Assembly: GCA_021018995.1 (NCBI GenBank)
Contig: CM037595.1
Coordinates: forward strand, 96,809,491 to 96,873,490
Length of the DNA stretch: 64,000 nt
DNA from: Chloranthus sessilifolius
Lineage: Eukaryota; Streptophyta; Magnoliopsida; Chloranthales; Chloranthaceae
Reading direction: 5' to 3'
Translations under genes and position numbers: made by a program
Shown: piece after piece, positions 55,085 through 64,000 of the stretch
Layout: every line of letters begins with the position of its first letter
How positions within the stretch are numbered: the first letter of the stretch is position 1
Notes under the pieces: model-generated
Seen by the model: the letters and a program-made list of their open reading frames with translations, nothing else
Databases searched by the model: none
Told to the model about the DNA's origin: nothing

Positions 55085-55163
55085 CTCAAGGAAAGCAAAC
55101 ATTCTTCGATCTTTCTAGAATAGCCTTACAAATTGCTCCTTTGAGTTGGTTTCCTCATATGTC
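55085..55163 (-). other. exon-like segment in CACTA element
   Basis: On minus, ATTTGCAG precedes an open-looking stretch (TYEETNSKEQFVRLF then a stop) and CTTGAG|GTTTG follows, resembling acceptor and donor. I do not recognise the protein. The adjoining 85-residue minus ORF (55155-55412) also shows no domain. Confidence 0.25.
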
Positions 55164-56732
55164 CTGCAAATACATTATAGCATTAATGTTTCTGAAAAAA
55201 CATTCCTTTTGGTTAGCAGGCCTCTGTACCTTTGTTTTATATGTCGTTTCACAACAACTCAATGGTTGACATGAAGCCTGGCTTTGAAAATGGTGAGGTT
55301 CAGTGATAGAATTAAATCCCTTTGACTCATTACGCAACCAACTAACGTCTCCTCTTCTACAACCTATATCAATGTTAGAAACTCTTAACATGCCCAAAGT
55401 TTTTACAGCCACAATAGCTTTCTTCTAACATATTTAAAAGATTGAATATTCTCCACATTGAAAAAAAAAAAAAAACTTTGCATCAATAGAAGCCTAAAAA
55501 GGGAGCAGCAACAAGAGAGACTAATAATTCTTTTTTAGTAGTCACCAACAATCTAAGGAGACTGGTTTCCATGGCAAGAAGAAGAGTAAAAACTAGTGGA
55601 AGATTTTCTGACAATGAAATCTCAAGAAAAAAGCCTTTTTAACACCACATATCTTTTGATGAGGGTCTTCAAATAATATAGTACATATGAGAATAAAGTC
55701 TCATGGGATTAAAATAAAGTATTTTAATTGTTTTCCCTGTTTTAATTATAAGGTGAAGTCTCAAGAAGATTCTTGAGAATACATGATAAAGATAGACCTA
55801 AAATAGCACCCACGATAAACAACAACAAAAAGCAAACAAAGCTTCATTAAAATTCGATTATAATGATCGACGTTATTAAGATGTACAATGATGAATAAAT
55901 TCCAAAAGTGACCCACTGAGATTTAATTCTCTAATTATCTTACCACGAATTTTCAAGCTTTGTTCTGACTAAATTTAAAAGGGATGTTTGAAATCTCTAA
56001 TTATCTCCCCATGAATTTTTAAGCCTTGTTCTGACTGAATTTAAAAGGGCTATTTGAAACTAACTATAACTCCAAAACTATGCCTTAAAAAGATGACTGA
56101 ATTGAAGAGGGCTACTATGCATCCGAAAGTAGCATGGACGAAAGGTCCACAATTGAGGCTAGACTATAACTCCAAACTAGTCACATGCAACATTCAAAAG
56201 AATCTCCATCTTTTTCAATAATTCACTAACTCTTGTCATTTTTCTTTTTTCTCTAAAAGAAAGAGTTACCCAAGAAGTTTTCCCATAATTTTCAAAAAAA
56301 AATTCCCATTTTCAATAAATCTCTAACTCATTGCAATCTCTTTCTCTTTCTCTTTCACAAGTCAAGTTATGTTTTTTATATTCTTTCACCTTCATCACAA
56401 CCTTATCTGATCATCATGCTCTTGCTTTACAAAAAAAATGGAGCAAAAATGAGTGAAACAGTGACTGCTAGGAGATGATGATGATGATGGTATCTTAGTA
56501 ATAAAAGAATAAGCACTCGGTTTTCGGTCCCCCTGTCACTAATTTATAAAATTGAGATGGGTGCCATCTGGAGTAAAAAATCCCATCATCTTATTCAAAG
56601 CAGTCAACAGTAATAAAAGAGTAAGCCCAAGCAATCCAGTCTGTTTGCATTGATGATGATGATGAGATTAGGCTAATCAGTCTCTGAATATTTTCCAAAA
56701 ATCTGAAAATTAAATTTTCAGTTTTGAAAATA

Positions 56733-56735
<3 letters not shown>

Positions 56736-56802
<67 letters not shown>
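56736..56802. repeat. (TA)n microsatellite
   Basis: About 33 TA units within the CACTA element. Confidence 0.95.
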
Positions 56803-56806
<4 letters not shown>

Positions 56807-56974
56807 AAGATATTGAACAGAGCAGTTTCTTTATACCAAGATATATATAGTGGGAAGGCAAAGAATGTAAACCCTAACCCTAAACATGAAACTCCCATAT
56901 TTAAACCTTAGATTCCTTAAAAAACGCTTAAACCCTTACCTGAGCATAAACTTAAGGCTGCAGGAAGGTGGGTG

Positions 56975-57130
56975 GAATCAAGCTCGCAAACTAGGGTTCG
57001 AATCCAGTGGAGTGATAAGATGGGAGAAACTGCTGGTGAAGAAGAGGCTCTTGAGATTGAGGAGTCCAGAGAGGTTGTGAATGGGTCCAATGAGGTAGTT
57101 GTTCTCCAAGCTGAAGAGTTTCGACTTAGG
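56975..57130 (-). pseudogene. captured LRR receptor-kinase fragment in CACTA element
   Basis: On minus the translation reads LENNYLIGPIHNLSGLLNLK followed by SLFF, closely like the second LRR of plant probable inactive receptor kinases of the At5g67200 type (LENNSLTGPIPDLSGLxNLK). A donor-like TGCTCAG|GTAAGG occurs at about 56940. The frame has a stop soon after. Only ectodomain pieces are present. Confidence 0.65.
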
Positions 57131-57719
57131 GTTTAAATCTTAAATCAAAGAGATTGAGAGAGGTGGAAACGCCAGAGATGGAGAAGAGTTTTGAAGAGCT
57201 GACGTCAAGAGATAAAACCCTGATGATTTTATATAGGTGCCCAATTTCCACCATTCCTGCTAAACAATAGATATTCGACGGCGTTGAAAAGACACGCCGG
57301 GGACAATGGGTATCGCAGTGTTTCATGCATACAAACGTCGGTTAATTTAAGGAATAATGTCAAAAAGTTGACGATGTCGCGGGTTTAATAAATAAATGCC
57401 GCCATTCATATACAAATCGTGGCATTCACTGAAAAGTGCCGTAATTAATTGTCTAACTCGCGCAGCTTTTTGTTGATCGCGTCGCGGCATTCACTCAAAA
57501 GCGCCATAATTAATTGTCTAAATCGTGGCATTTAGTCTATAGAGCGCCGCGAATGTTTTATTTGTGTGGCATTTTTTAAGTAAACATCGTAGATAAAGTG
57601 ACGCGAAATGATGTTAGTGAAAATTAAAGGCATTTACCATGAAAATTTATTTTTAGTGGCACTTTTCTTAAAACGCTACTAAATCAGCGTCGCTAAAACT
57701 CACTTTTTTTGTAGTGTGG

Positions 57720-59165
57720 TGAAAAGACTTCATCATAGTCTACATCAAACTCTTGTTTGTAGCATTTAGCCAAAAGTCTTGTTTTATAATGTTCAACCTT
57801 TCCTTCTATGGTACGTTTGATCATGTATACCCACTTCAAACCTATGGATTTTTTACCTTGAGGAAGTAAGGTCAACTCCCATGTGTTATTCTTTTCAATG
57901 GCATGGATCTCATTTTTATGGTATTCTTCCAACCTTCTTCATTTATAGCCACTTTGAAAGTTAGAGGCTCATGATCAGCATAAAGACAAAAAATATTCAA
58001 CTCTCCAGTTTGACCATATATATCTCTTAAACTTCTCCTTTTGATTGGTGTTATCAATGATCTTCTTGAGTTTTGGACTGATGGGGTAGCACTTCGAATA
58101 GTGCCAATAGGAGTCCTTTGACTTGAAGATGATGTTGCTTGCAAAGGTGTGAAGACAACTTTTTCTGAACTTTCTTCATTTGTAACCTCTTCTATCTTAA
58201 ACTGGTTTTCTTTGCTTTTTTCATTTTCATTCCTTTTTCACGCCACTTCTTCATTGAAAATAACATCTCTACTCATCACTACTTTATTAGTAAGTGGATT
58301 ATAGAGCTTGTAAGCCTTAGATTCTTCGCTATATCCGATGAAGATGCACTTTTCTCCATGCCCATCAAAGTTCTTTCTTTTAGCTTTCGGAACTTGAGCA
58401 TATGCAATACACCCAAAGATTCTTAGGTGTGATACACTTAGTTTGTAGCCACTGCACGCCTCTTATGGTGTCATATACTTGACACTTTTTGTAGGGAATT
58501 GGTTGAGAAGATAGGACCTGCATGCTACCGCTTCGGCCAAAAAATTCTTTGGTAGACCTTTTTCTTTTAACATGGTTCTTGTCATGTCAAGCATGATACG
58601 ATTATTTCTTTCTGCGATGCCGTTTTGTTGTGGCATATATGTTGTTGTAAATTGATGTCTAATGCCCCACTCTCTGCAAAAATCTCAAAATTCATTTGAG
58701 GTGTACTCACCATCTCTGTCAGATCTCATTGTTTTGAGTTTATAACAACTTTCCAATTCAACATATGCCTTAAAATTTTTAAAAGTAGTAAAAGTGTATG
58801 ATTTTTCTATGTTCTTGAATTTATAAGGTAGGCTTTTGAAAATTAATTTTTGGGTAAAGACCAAGGAGGCATTAAGTGTTTCATGAAAAAATGAAAAGCC
58901 ACTTAGAAAGTTGAAAAGTCTGTTGGGTTTTCTAGAGTAACATTTATTGATGCAATTATTTCTGCATATGTGGTTGCTAACACCCGAATCTAGGTACCAG
59001 ACATCTTGTTTGTCTTGAGTTTCTTCTTATGCAAAGAGGAGTGTGTCATTCTATTTCTCTTGATTTTATGCATCTGCATAGTTTGATTCCACACTTTGGT
59101 TTGTAGAATCTATGTTCCAACACCCCGAAGCGAAGTGACCATGCTTGTTACAATTGAAACATTGA
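57720..59165 (-). pseudogene. inner Copia minus copy: zinc knuckle, protease, integrase, start of RT
   Basis: On minus from 59165: CFNCNKHGHFASGCW (gag zinc knuckle), VWYLDSGVSNH (aspartic protease), then from about 58785 KTMRSDRDGEYTS, YMPQQNGIAERNN and HLRIFGCIAYAQ (integrase core). Next comes the linker with SSSSQRTPIGTIRSATPS, and KWVYMIKRTIEGKVEHYK with KQEFDVDYDEVFSP (RT start), cut by the CACTA element. Stops and shifts are scattered. Between protease and integrase the pre-integrase domain is replaced by an inverted LTR fragment (58786-58964). Confidence 0.88.
58786..58964 (+). repeat. inverted LTR fragment inside minus Copia copy
   Basis: About 180 bp match the middle of the family's LTR ('gtttcatgaaaaaatgaaaa', 'gccacttagaaagttgaaaa') but run opposite to the element that contains them. 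The same fragment, fused to the same integrase start, occurs in the plus copy at 59191-59372. Confidence 0.85.
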
Positions 59166-59190
59166 CATTCTTCTTATCATTGGATTCATT

Positions 59191-59372
59191 AGGCATTACA
59201 ATACAACTAGAAATAATTACATCAATAAATGCTACTCTAGAAAACCCAAAGACTTTTCAACTTTCTAAGTGATTTTTTATTTTTTCATGAAACACTTAAT
59301 GCCTCCTTGGTCCTTACCTAAAAACTAATTTCCAAAAGCCTTCCTTATAAATTCAAGAACATAGAAAAACCA
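59191..59372 (-). repeat. inverted LTR fragment inside plus Copia copy
   Basis: It carries the complement of the LTR middle ('caactttctaagtg', 'catgaaacacttaatgcctc', 'ttccttataaattcaagaac') directly before the integrase coding of the plus copy. The junction with 'catatgttgaattg' is shared with the minus copy. Confidence 0.85.
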
Positions 59373-61666
59373 AACACTTTTACTACTTAATTTTTTTTTT
59401 AAAGCATATGTTGAATTGAAAAGTTGTTATAGACTCAAAACAATGAGATCTGACAAAGGTGGTGAGTAAACCTCAAATAAAATTTGAGATTTTTATAGAG
59501 CAGGGCATTAGACATCAATTTACTATAATATATATGCCACAGCAAAATGGCATTGCAGAAAGAAAGAACCATACCATTCTTGACATGACAAGAATCATGC
59601 TAAAAGAAAAAGGTCTACCAAAGAATTTTCGGGTCGTAGCTGTAACATGCACGCCCTATCTTCTCAACCGATGTCCAACAAAAAGTGTCAAGTATATGGC
59701 ACCGCAAGAGGCGTGGTGTGGCTACAAACCAAGTGTAGCACACCTAAGAATCTTTGGGTGTATTGCATATGCTCAAGTTTCGAAAGCTAAAAGAAAGAAG
59801 CTTGATGACCATGGAGAAAAGTGCATCTTCATCGGCTATAGTGAAGAATCTAAGGCTTACAAGCTCTATAATCCACTTACTAATAAAGTAGTGGTGAGTA
59901 GAGATGTTATTTTCAATGAAGAAGAGGCGTGAAAAAGGAATGAAAATGACAAAAGCAAAGAAAACCAGTTTGAGATAGAAGAGGTTACAAATGAAGAAAA
60001 GTTCAGAAAAAGTTATCTCTATACCTTTGCAAGTAGCATCATCTTCAAGTCAAAGGACTCCTATTGATACTATTCAAAGTGCTACCTCATCAGCTCAAAC
60101 CTCAATAAGAACATCGGTAATACCATTCAGAAGGAGAAGTTTAAGTGACATATATGATCAAACTGGAGAGAGGAATATTTTTGTCTTTATGTTGATCACG
60201 TGCCTCTAACTTTCAAAGTGGCTATAAATGAAGAAGGTTGGAAGAATGTCATGAAAGATGAGATCCATGTCATTGAAAAGAATAACACATGGTAATTGAC
60301 CTGACTTCCTCAAGGACAAAAATCTATAGGTGTGAATTGGGTATATAAAATCAAGCGTACCACAGAAGGCAAGGTTGAACGTTATAAAGCAAGGCTTCTG
60401 GCTAAAGGCTACAAACAAGAGTTTGACATAGACTACGATGAAGACTTTGCACCAGTTGCCAGACTTGACACAATAAAAATATTAATATCTATTTCAGCCC
60501 ATCATTGTTGGAAAATATACCAACTAGAAGTCAAATCAGCGTTCTTGAATGTTATTCTTGATGAAGAAGTTTATGTTGAGTAACCTAAAGACTTCATAGT
60601 CAAAGGAAAATTACACAAAGTGTATCGTCTCAAGAAGGCACTATATAGGTTGAACTAAGCCCCACGTGCTTGGAACTCTCGGCTTGATGGTTATCTTCAA
60701 CAAAATGAACTCATCAAGTGTCCATATGAATATGCTCTCTACATAAAAAGAAATTCTCAAGGAAAATTGTTATTTGTTTGTATTTATGTTGATGATTTGT
60801 TATTCGTAGGAAACTGCCAGGAGATATTTATAGAGTTCAAGCAAACTATGTTCAACGAGTTTGAGATGTCTGACTCTAGACTTATGTCTTTTTTTCTTGG
60901 CATTGAGGTTCGCTAGCAAGATGATGGTATCTAAATTTTTTAAGAAAAATATGCTAAAGAGTTACTTCAAAATTTTCATATGAGAAATTGTAATGCCACC
61001 AATACACCTATTTCAATGGGCTTGAAAATAACAAAAGAAGGAGAAGGTCATATATTGTCTATTGTGTCAGACTTCTAAGCCGATATATAGAGACACTAAA
61101 AGAATCTCATTGACTTGCAACAAAAAGAATCTTAAGGTACATAAAAGGTACCTTGGATTTTGGTCTTTTCTATTCGTATAATGATGATGTTACATTATAT
61201 GAGTATTCGAATAGTGATTGGGGAGGTGATCAAGATGAAAGAAAAATACCATAACTTATGTATTCGATCAATGGCTTTTATATGGGCATCTAAGAAATAA
61301 AGTATTATTGCACCATTATCATGTGAAGCGGAGTATGTGGCATCATCTACCATGATTTGTGAAGCAATTTGGTTGAAAAATTTACTCCAAGAACTCTATC
61401 ACCCTCAAGTTGAAGTCACTTTTATCTATGTTGATAATAAGTCTGCTATTGAACTTGCTAAAAATCCAGTGCAACATGGAAAATACAAGCACATTGAAAT
61501 TAGGTATCATTTCTTAAGGGATCATGTGAAGGAGAGAACTATTAAACACGAGTATTGCAATACCGTTGATCAAGTTGCAGATATCTTCACCAAAGCTCTA
61601 CCAATTGAAACATTCAAAAGATTAAGATCGATGCTAGGAATGATTGGAAAAAAAAAAGATTTTTAG
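59373..61666 (+). pseudogene. inner Copia plus copy: integrase, RT, RNase H
   Basis: Integrase core at 59440-59932: IYMPQQNGIAERKN, HLRIFGCIAYAQ, EKCIFIGYSEESKAYKLYNP. RT at 60332-61000: YKARLLAKGYKQEFDIDYDE, FAPVARLDTIKILIS, VCIYVDDLLFVGN (catalytic YVDD). RNase H at 61337-61666: IYVDNKSAIELAKNPVQHGK, KHIEIRYHFLRDHV, DIFTKALP. In-frame stops occur (for example near 59465, 60581, 60656 and 60916). Gag and protease are missing on the left. Head-to-head with the minus copy; protein identity about 85% by eye. Confidence 0.9.
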
Positions 61667-61678
61667 TTTGAAAGGGGG

Positions 61679-62079
61679 TGTTGGAAATCGTGTATTTAAT
61701 GCAAACCAAAAAGTGTTTGGTTTTTCTATGTTCTCGAATTTAGAAGGACAGCTCTTGGACATTATTTTTTGGGTAAAGACAAAGGAGACATTAAGTGTTT
61801 CATGAAAAAATGAAAAGCCACTTAGAAAGTTGAAAAGTCTTTTCGGTTTTCTAGAGTAGCATTTATTGATGTAATTATTTCTAGTTGTATTGTCAGCCTA
61901 TTGAAGAAGGTCCTTATTTATCCCATCCGGAAGAAACAAAGTGAAATGAAAAATTAAGAAGTTTTGTAAAAAAAATAAAGTTAATATAAAAAAGGTGTCC
62001 TTGGTTGAGTGAAAAGTTGCAGTCTTTTCTACTCTTTTATTTATTGTTTGATCTTGGGAAAGACTTAGCAATGCCAACA
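61679..62079 (+). repeat. 3' LTR of inner Copia, plus copy
   Basis: 401 bp, TGTTGG...GCCAACA, preceded by the polypurine tract AAAGGGGG (61671-61678). The 5-bp flank on its outer side (aagtg) does not match the outer flank of the minus copy (agatc). Confidence 0.88.
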
Positions 62080-62930
62080 AAGTGGTATCATACTCCACAA
62101 TAAGGAACCGGGTTCTGAAGCTTACCGGTATCACCTGTTACATGAGCAATTGCTCCGATGTCAGGAAACCATGCATCATCTTGATTATCAGCAATCGTAA
62201 CAGGAGCAAGAGCTATGGGTAGATCTTCTAGTTGAAATGAATAGTTGAATCGGTGTCAGCATTTGAAGGCTTCATGCCCTCATTTCTTGCAACCTTGGCA
62301 TCTTGGAATATGCTCTTTGTGTTCAACCTAGTTCGTTGTTGCGAGGATGAACCAATATGATGATTGGTGAAGGGCTAATATTTTGGACCAAGTCCGATTA
62401 GTAGATAAAAGACTTTAGTTTGATCTCCTATAGGTTTCCCTATAGCACTCAAACTCATCGCAGACTACAGAGTGGAGGTTCCTATTTTGCTCAGTTGAAG
62501 TTGTTGATGAAGCTCAAACTCCCTAGTCTTAGAGTTGGGAGCATAGGCCTCTTCCAATGCCAACCGTGGTTGTGTCGAGGCCTACGATAATGCCAAGAAC
62601 TTCTTCGGTGAGTGTTGATTAGCCACGCATTCAACAGACGATCGGTTCGAACCCAAGATATGAAATTTGGATTTTGAATTCTTCCTTTGCCATTTGATGA
62701 AGCAATTTCTCTTGGAGGTGTGGCCAGACTCCCATTAATAAAGCCTTTAAATCTTGGCTTTCAATCAATGATGTAGCCTGTGTTTTCCACACACGATAGT
62801 TGATGGAGGTTAGTTTCAGGAAGATGAAGCTGGCAATAATGAGGTTTGTTGGATATGAGTATTTAGGGTCATCATAACAAATCCTTCGAGAGTTTAGGGT
62901 CATCATAGTCAACCATTCTAGAGTCTTCAA
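62080..62930 (-). pseudogene. RE1-like Copia gag and protease remnant (outer element, part 1)
   Basis: On minus: FLKLTSINYRVWKTQATSLI and ESQDLKALLMG (Copia gag), a decayed zinc knuckle CQGCKK.GHEAFKC near 62300, then DAWFPDIGAIAHVTGD (protease, with the usual DSGA changed to DIGA) and GKLQNPVPYCG. The frame then runs into the LTR of the inner Copia. The continuation is at 49195-49520. Stops and shifts are present. Confidence 0.8.
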
Positions 62931-63230
62931 TAATTATAGGGTCCTCACTCCTCACCCATCCATTAAAAATAAAAGAAAATCAAATACAAGAAGACCTAAG
63001 AAGGCCTGAAAGGGAGCTTCGACATAGCCTTCACCCCCCAAGGCAAAACCAACCCCGATAAAACAAAGAAACCCAGAACCTATAGAAACAAAGAGCAAGA
63101 CACTCTACTAAAAGAGCAAGCCCACAAAACAACATATAGAAGGCATGGCCCAACAACCCTGAAGGACAACCGATAAACAACTCAGGCAAGAGATCTAAGA
63201 GAAAATCTAAACCCAACCTGAATGCCACCC
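62931..63230. other. upstream of outer Copia gag, nothing recognised
   Basis: Expected 5' UTR/LTR territory of the outer Copia, but no LTR end or primer site was recognised. A 65-residue Leu/Cys/Phe-rich minus ORF lacks a domain. Confidence 0.35.
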
Positions 63231-64000
63231 TGTAACAACCCGGATTTTTTACTTTATTTTAACGATGTTAGATGATGTACCACACCATCACGGTGCTAAA
63301 GCTCCACACTGGAACCCACCATCTTTTAGGAAAATTTTTATTTTTTTTCTATATCAATATTAGACTCATTGCAAAGTGCTTGTCGATACGATTCCAATAA
63401 TATATAATTGATCAAATTTTGACAAGAATATAAAAAGTTACGCCCGTTTCAAGTGATGAAATAAGTTAAAGGGTATAACTGTAATTTCGGGAGAGAAATA
63501 TAAATTATTTCGGTGCTTTACACAAAGCACTGGAACAAAACCTTTTCTAAAGCTAGTCAAGTCACCGATGAATTCTTCTTGGGTGAAAAAAAATTTCTAT
63601 TTTATTAAATCCTTTATGAAAAGTCTTAATTATAGTTAACCTAAAACTTTCTATCATTACAAATAAAACTTTAAAAGCTCTCTGCTTTCTATAATAAAAA
63701 ATTATTCTCTCTCAAGGATTAGACGAACGGACACCTTGGGCATAGACCTTTTCAACCCGAATCGCTGTAGATCTACCGTTCACACTTCAAGAGGTGGGTA
63801 CCAATTACTCCATCTTGTTCTTCTCAGACCCCGTCGCGTAGGATGTGCTCGATCGCGCAACGACAAATTTAAAAATCTTATTTAAACTCTCATATCTCAT
63901 AAATTAATAGATTTGCATGTTTAATATTATACTTTTCCTTGAAAGTTGTATAATTTGTAGGCCGGGTAATATTTTTTTTCTCTTTTCTAAAAATCATTTT
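63231..64000 (+). mobile_element. probable LTR start running off the window
   Basis: It opens tgtaacaacccggattttt, a beginning shared by many plant LTRs ('TGTAACA(A)CCCGGATTTT'). Downstream, 'gacgaacggacaccttgggc' and 'atagaccttttcaacccgaa' lack coding, as expected. No right end lies within the window. Confidence 0.45.

Larger units (their letters stand above)
51211..57716. mobile_element. CACTA element, 6.5 kb, TSD TGG, inserted in Copia RT
   Basis: Ends CACTACAAAAAAATTGAC and ACTTTTTTTGTAGTG with perfect TGG duplications (51208-51210 and 57717-57719). Removing it and one TGG restores continuity between the two halves of the Copia reverse transcriptase. Both subterminal regions (51230-51590 and 57230-57700) are dense in 'acgccgcaa/ttgcggcgtt' words, as expected for transposase-binding arrays. 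No TNPD-like transposase was recognised; the interior holds host-gene fragments, so it is probably non-autonomous. Confidence 0.93.

Noticed and set aside
55155..55412. 85-aa minus ORF in the CACTA element as a transposase piece
   Set aside because: No TNPA/TNPD-like motif was recognisable; left unassigned.
1..64000. tRNA or rRNA genes
   Set aside because: No cloverleaf with matched acceptor stem and both internal promoter boxes, and no rRNA motif, was recognised; the box-like words found belong to SINE-like repeats.

Overview
The window is nuclear DNA of a flowering plant. It is AT-rich, its genes have spliced exons with GT-AG introns, it holds SAUR, GOS12-type SNARE, F-box/kelch and LRR-kinase sequences, and it is dense in nested plant transposons (Copia, LARD-like and TRIM LTR elements, LINE, tRNA-type SINEs, hAT, CACTA, Mutator and Tourist-type MITEs). 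The species cannot be named from the sequence alone. Only three genes look functional; nearly all other long ORFs are low-complexity, spurious or decayed transposon coding.

Region by region. 1-7.2 kb: intergenic repeats, including a GTG-rich minisatellite, a CACTA MITE, two TIR elements with TAA/TTA target duplications and a TRIM. 7.2-16.6 kb: a complete five-exon minus-strand gene for a GOS12-like Golgi Qb-SNARE (223 aa). Its first intron is 7.8 kb and holds a LINE 3' end, a Harbinger-like MITE split by a complete 3.36-kb LTR element carrying an F-box gene fragment, and SINE-like remnants. 17-23 kb: a 1.2-kb foldback Mutator element with palindromic arrays, an ~880-bp inverted-repeat hairpin, a solo LTR with perfect TSD, and MITEs.

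23.1-45.6 kb: a tandem segmental duplication. Copy A (about 23.1-29.8 kb) and copy B (about 30.8-45.6 kb) each carry one SAUR32-like gene, near-identical to the other. B is larger because it took in a 5.6-kb hAT element (8-bp TSD), a 1.7-kb Mutator element (perfect 9-bp TSD) and another Mutator-like element. A took in a hAT-like MITE and a CACTA MITE. Each copy serves as the empty-site control for insertions in the other, so the insertions post-date the duplication.

45.6-64 kb: more foldback and TRIM elements, then a nested retrotransposon complex. An RE1-like Copia (gag/protease near 62.1-62.9 kb, pre-integrase remnant near 49.2-49.5 kb, minus strand) is split by two head-to-head Copia copies of another family. 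Both copies carry an inverted fragment of their own LTR inside the internal region. The minus copy is itself cut in its reverse transcriptase by a 6.5-kb CACTA element with a 3-bp TSD, which contains LRR receptor-kinase gene fragments (Pack-CACTA type). A further LTR probably runs off the right edge.

All homology calls come from motif recognition by eye. Percent identities are rough, and boundaries marked 'about' are approximate.
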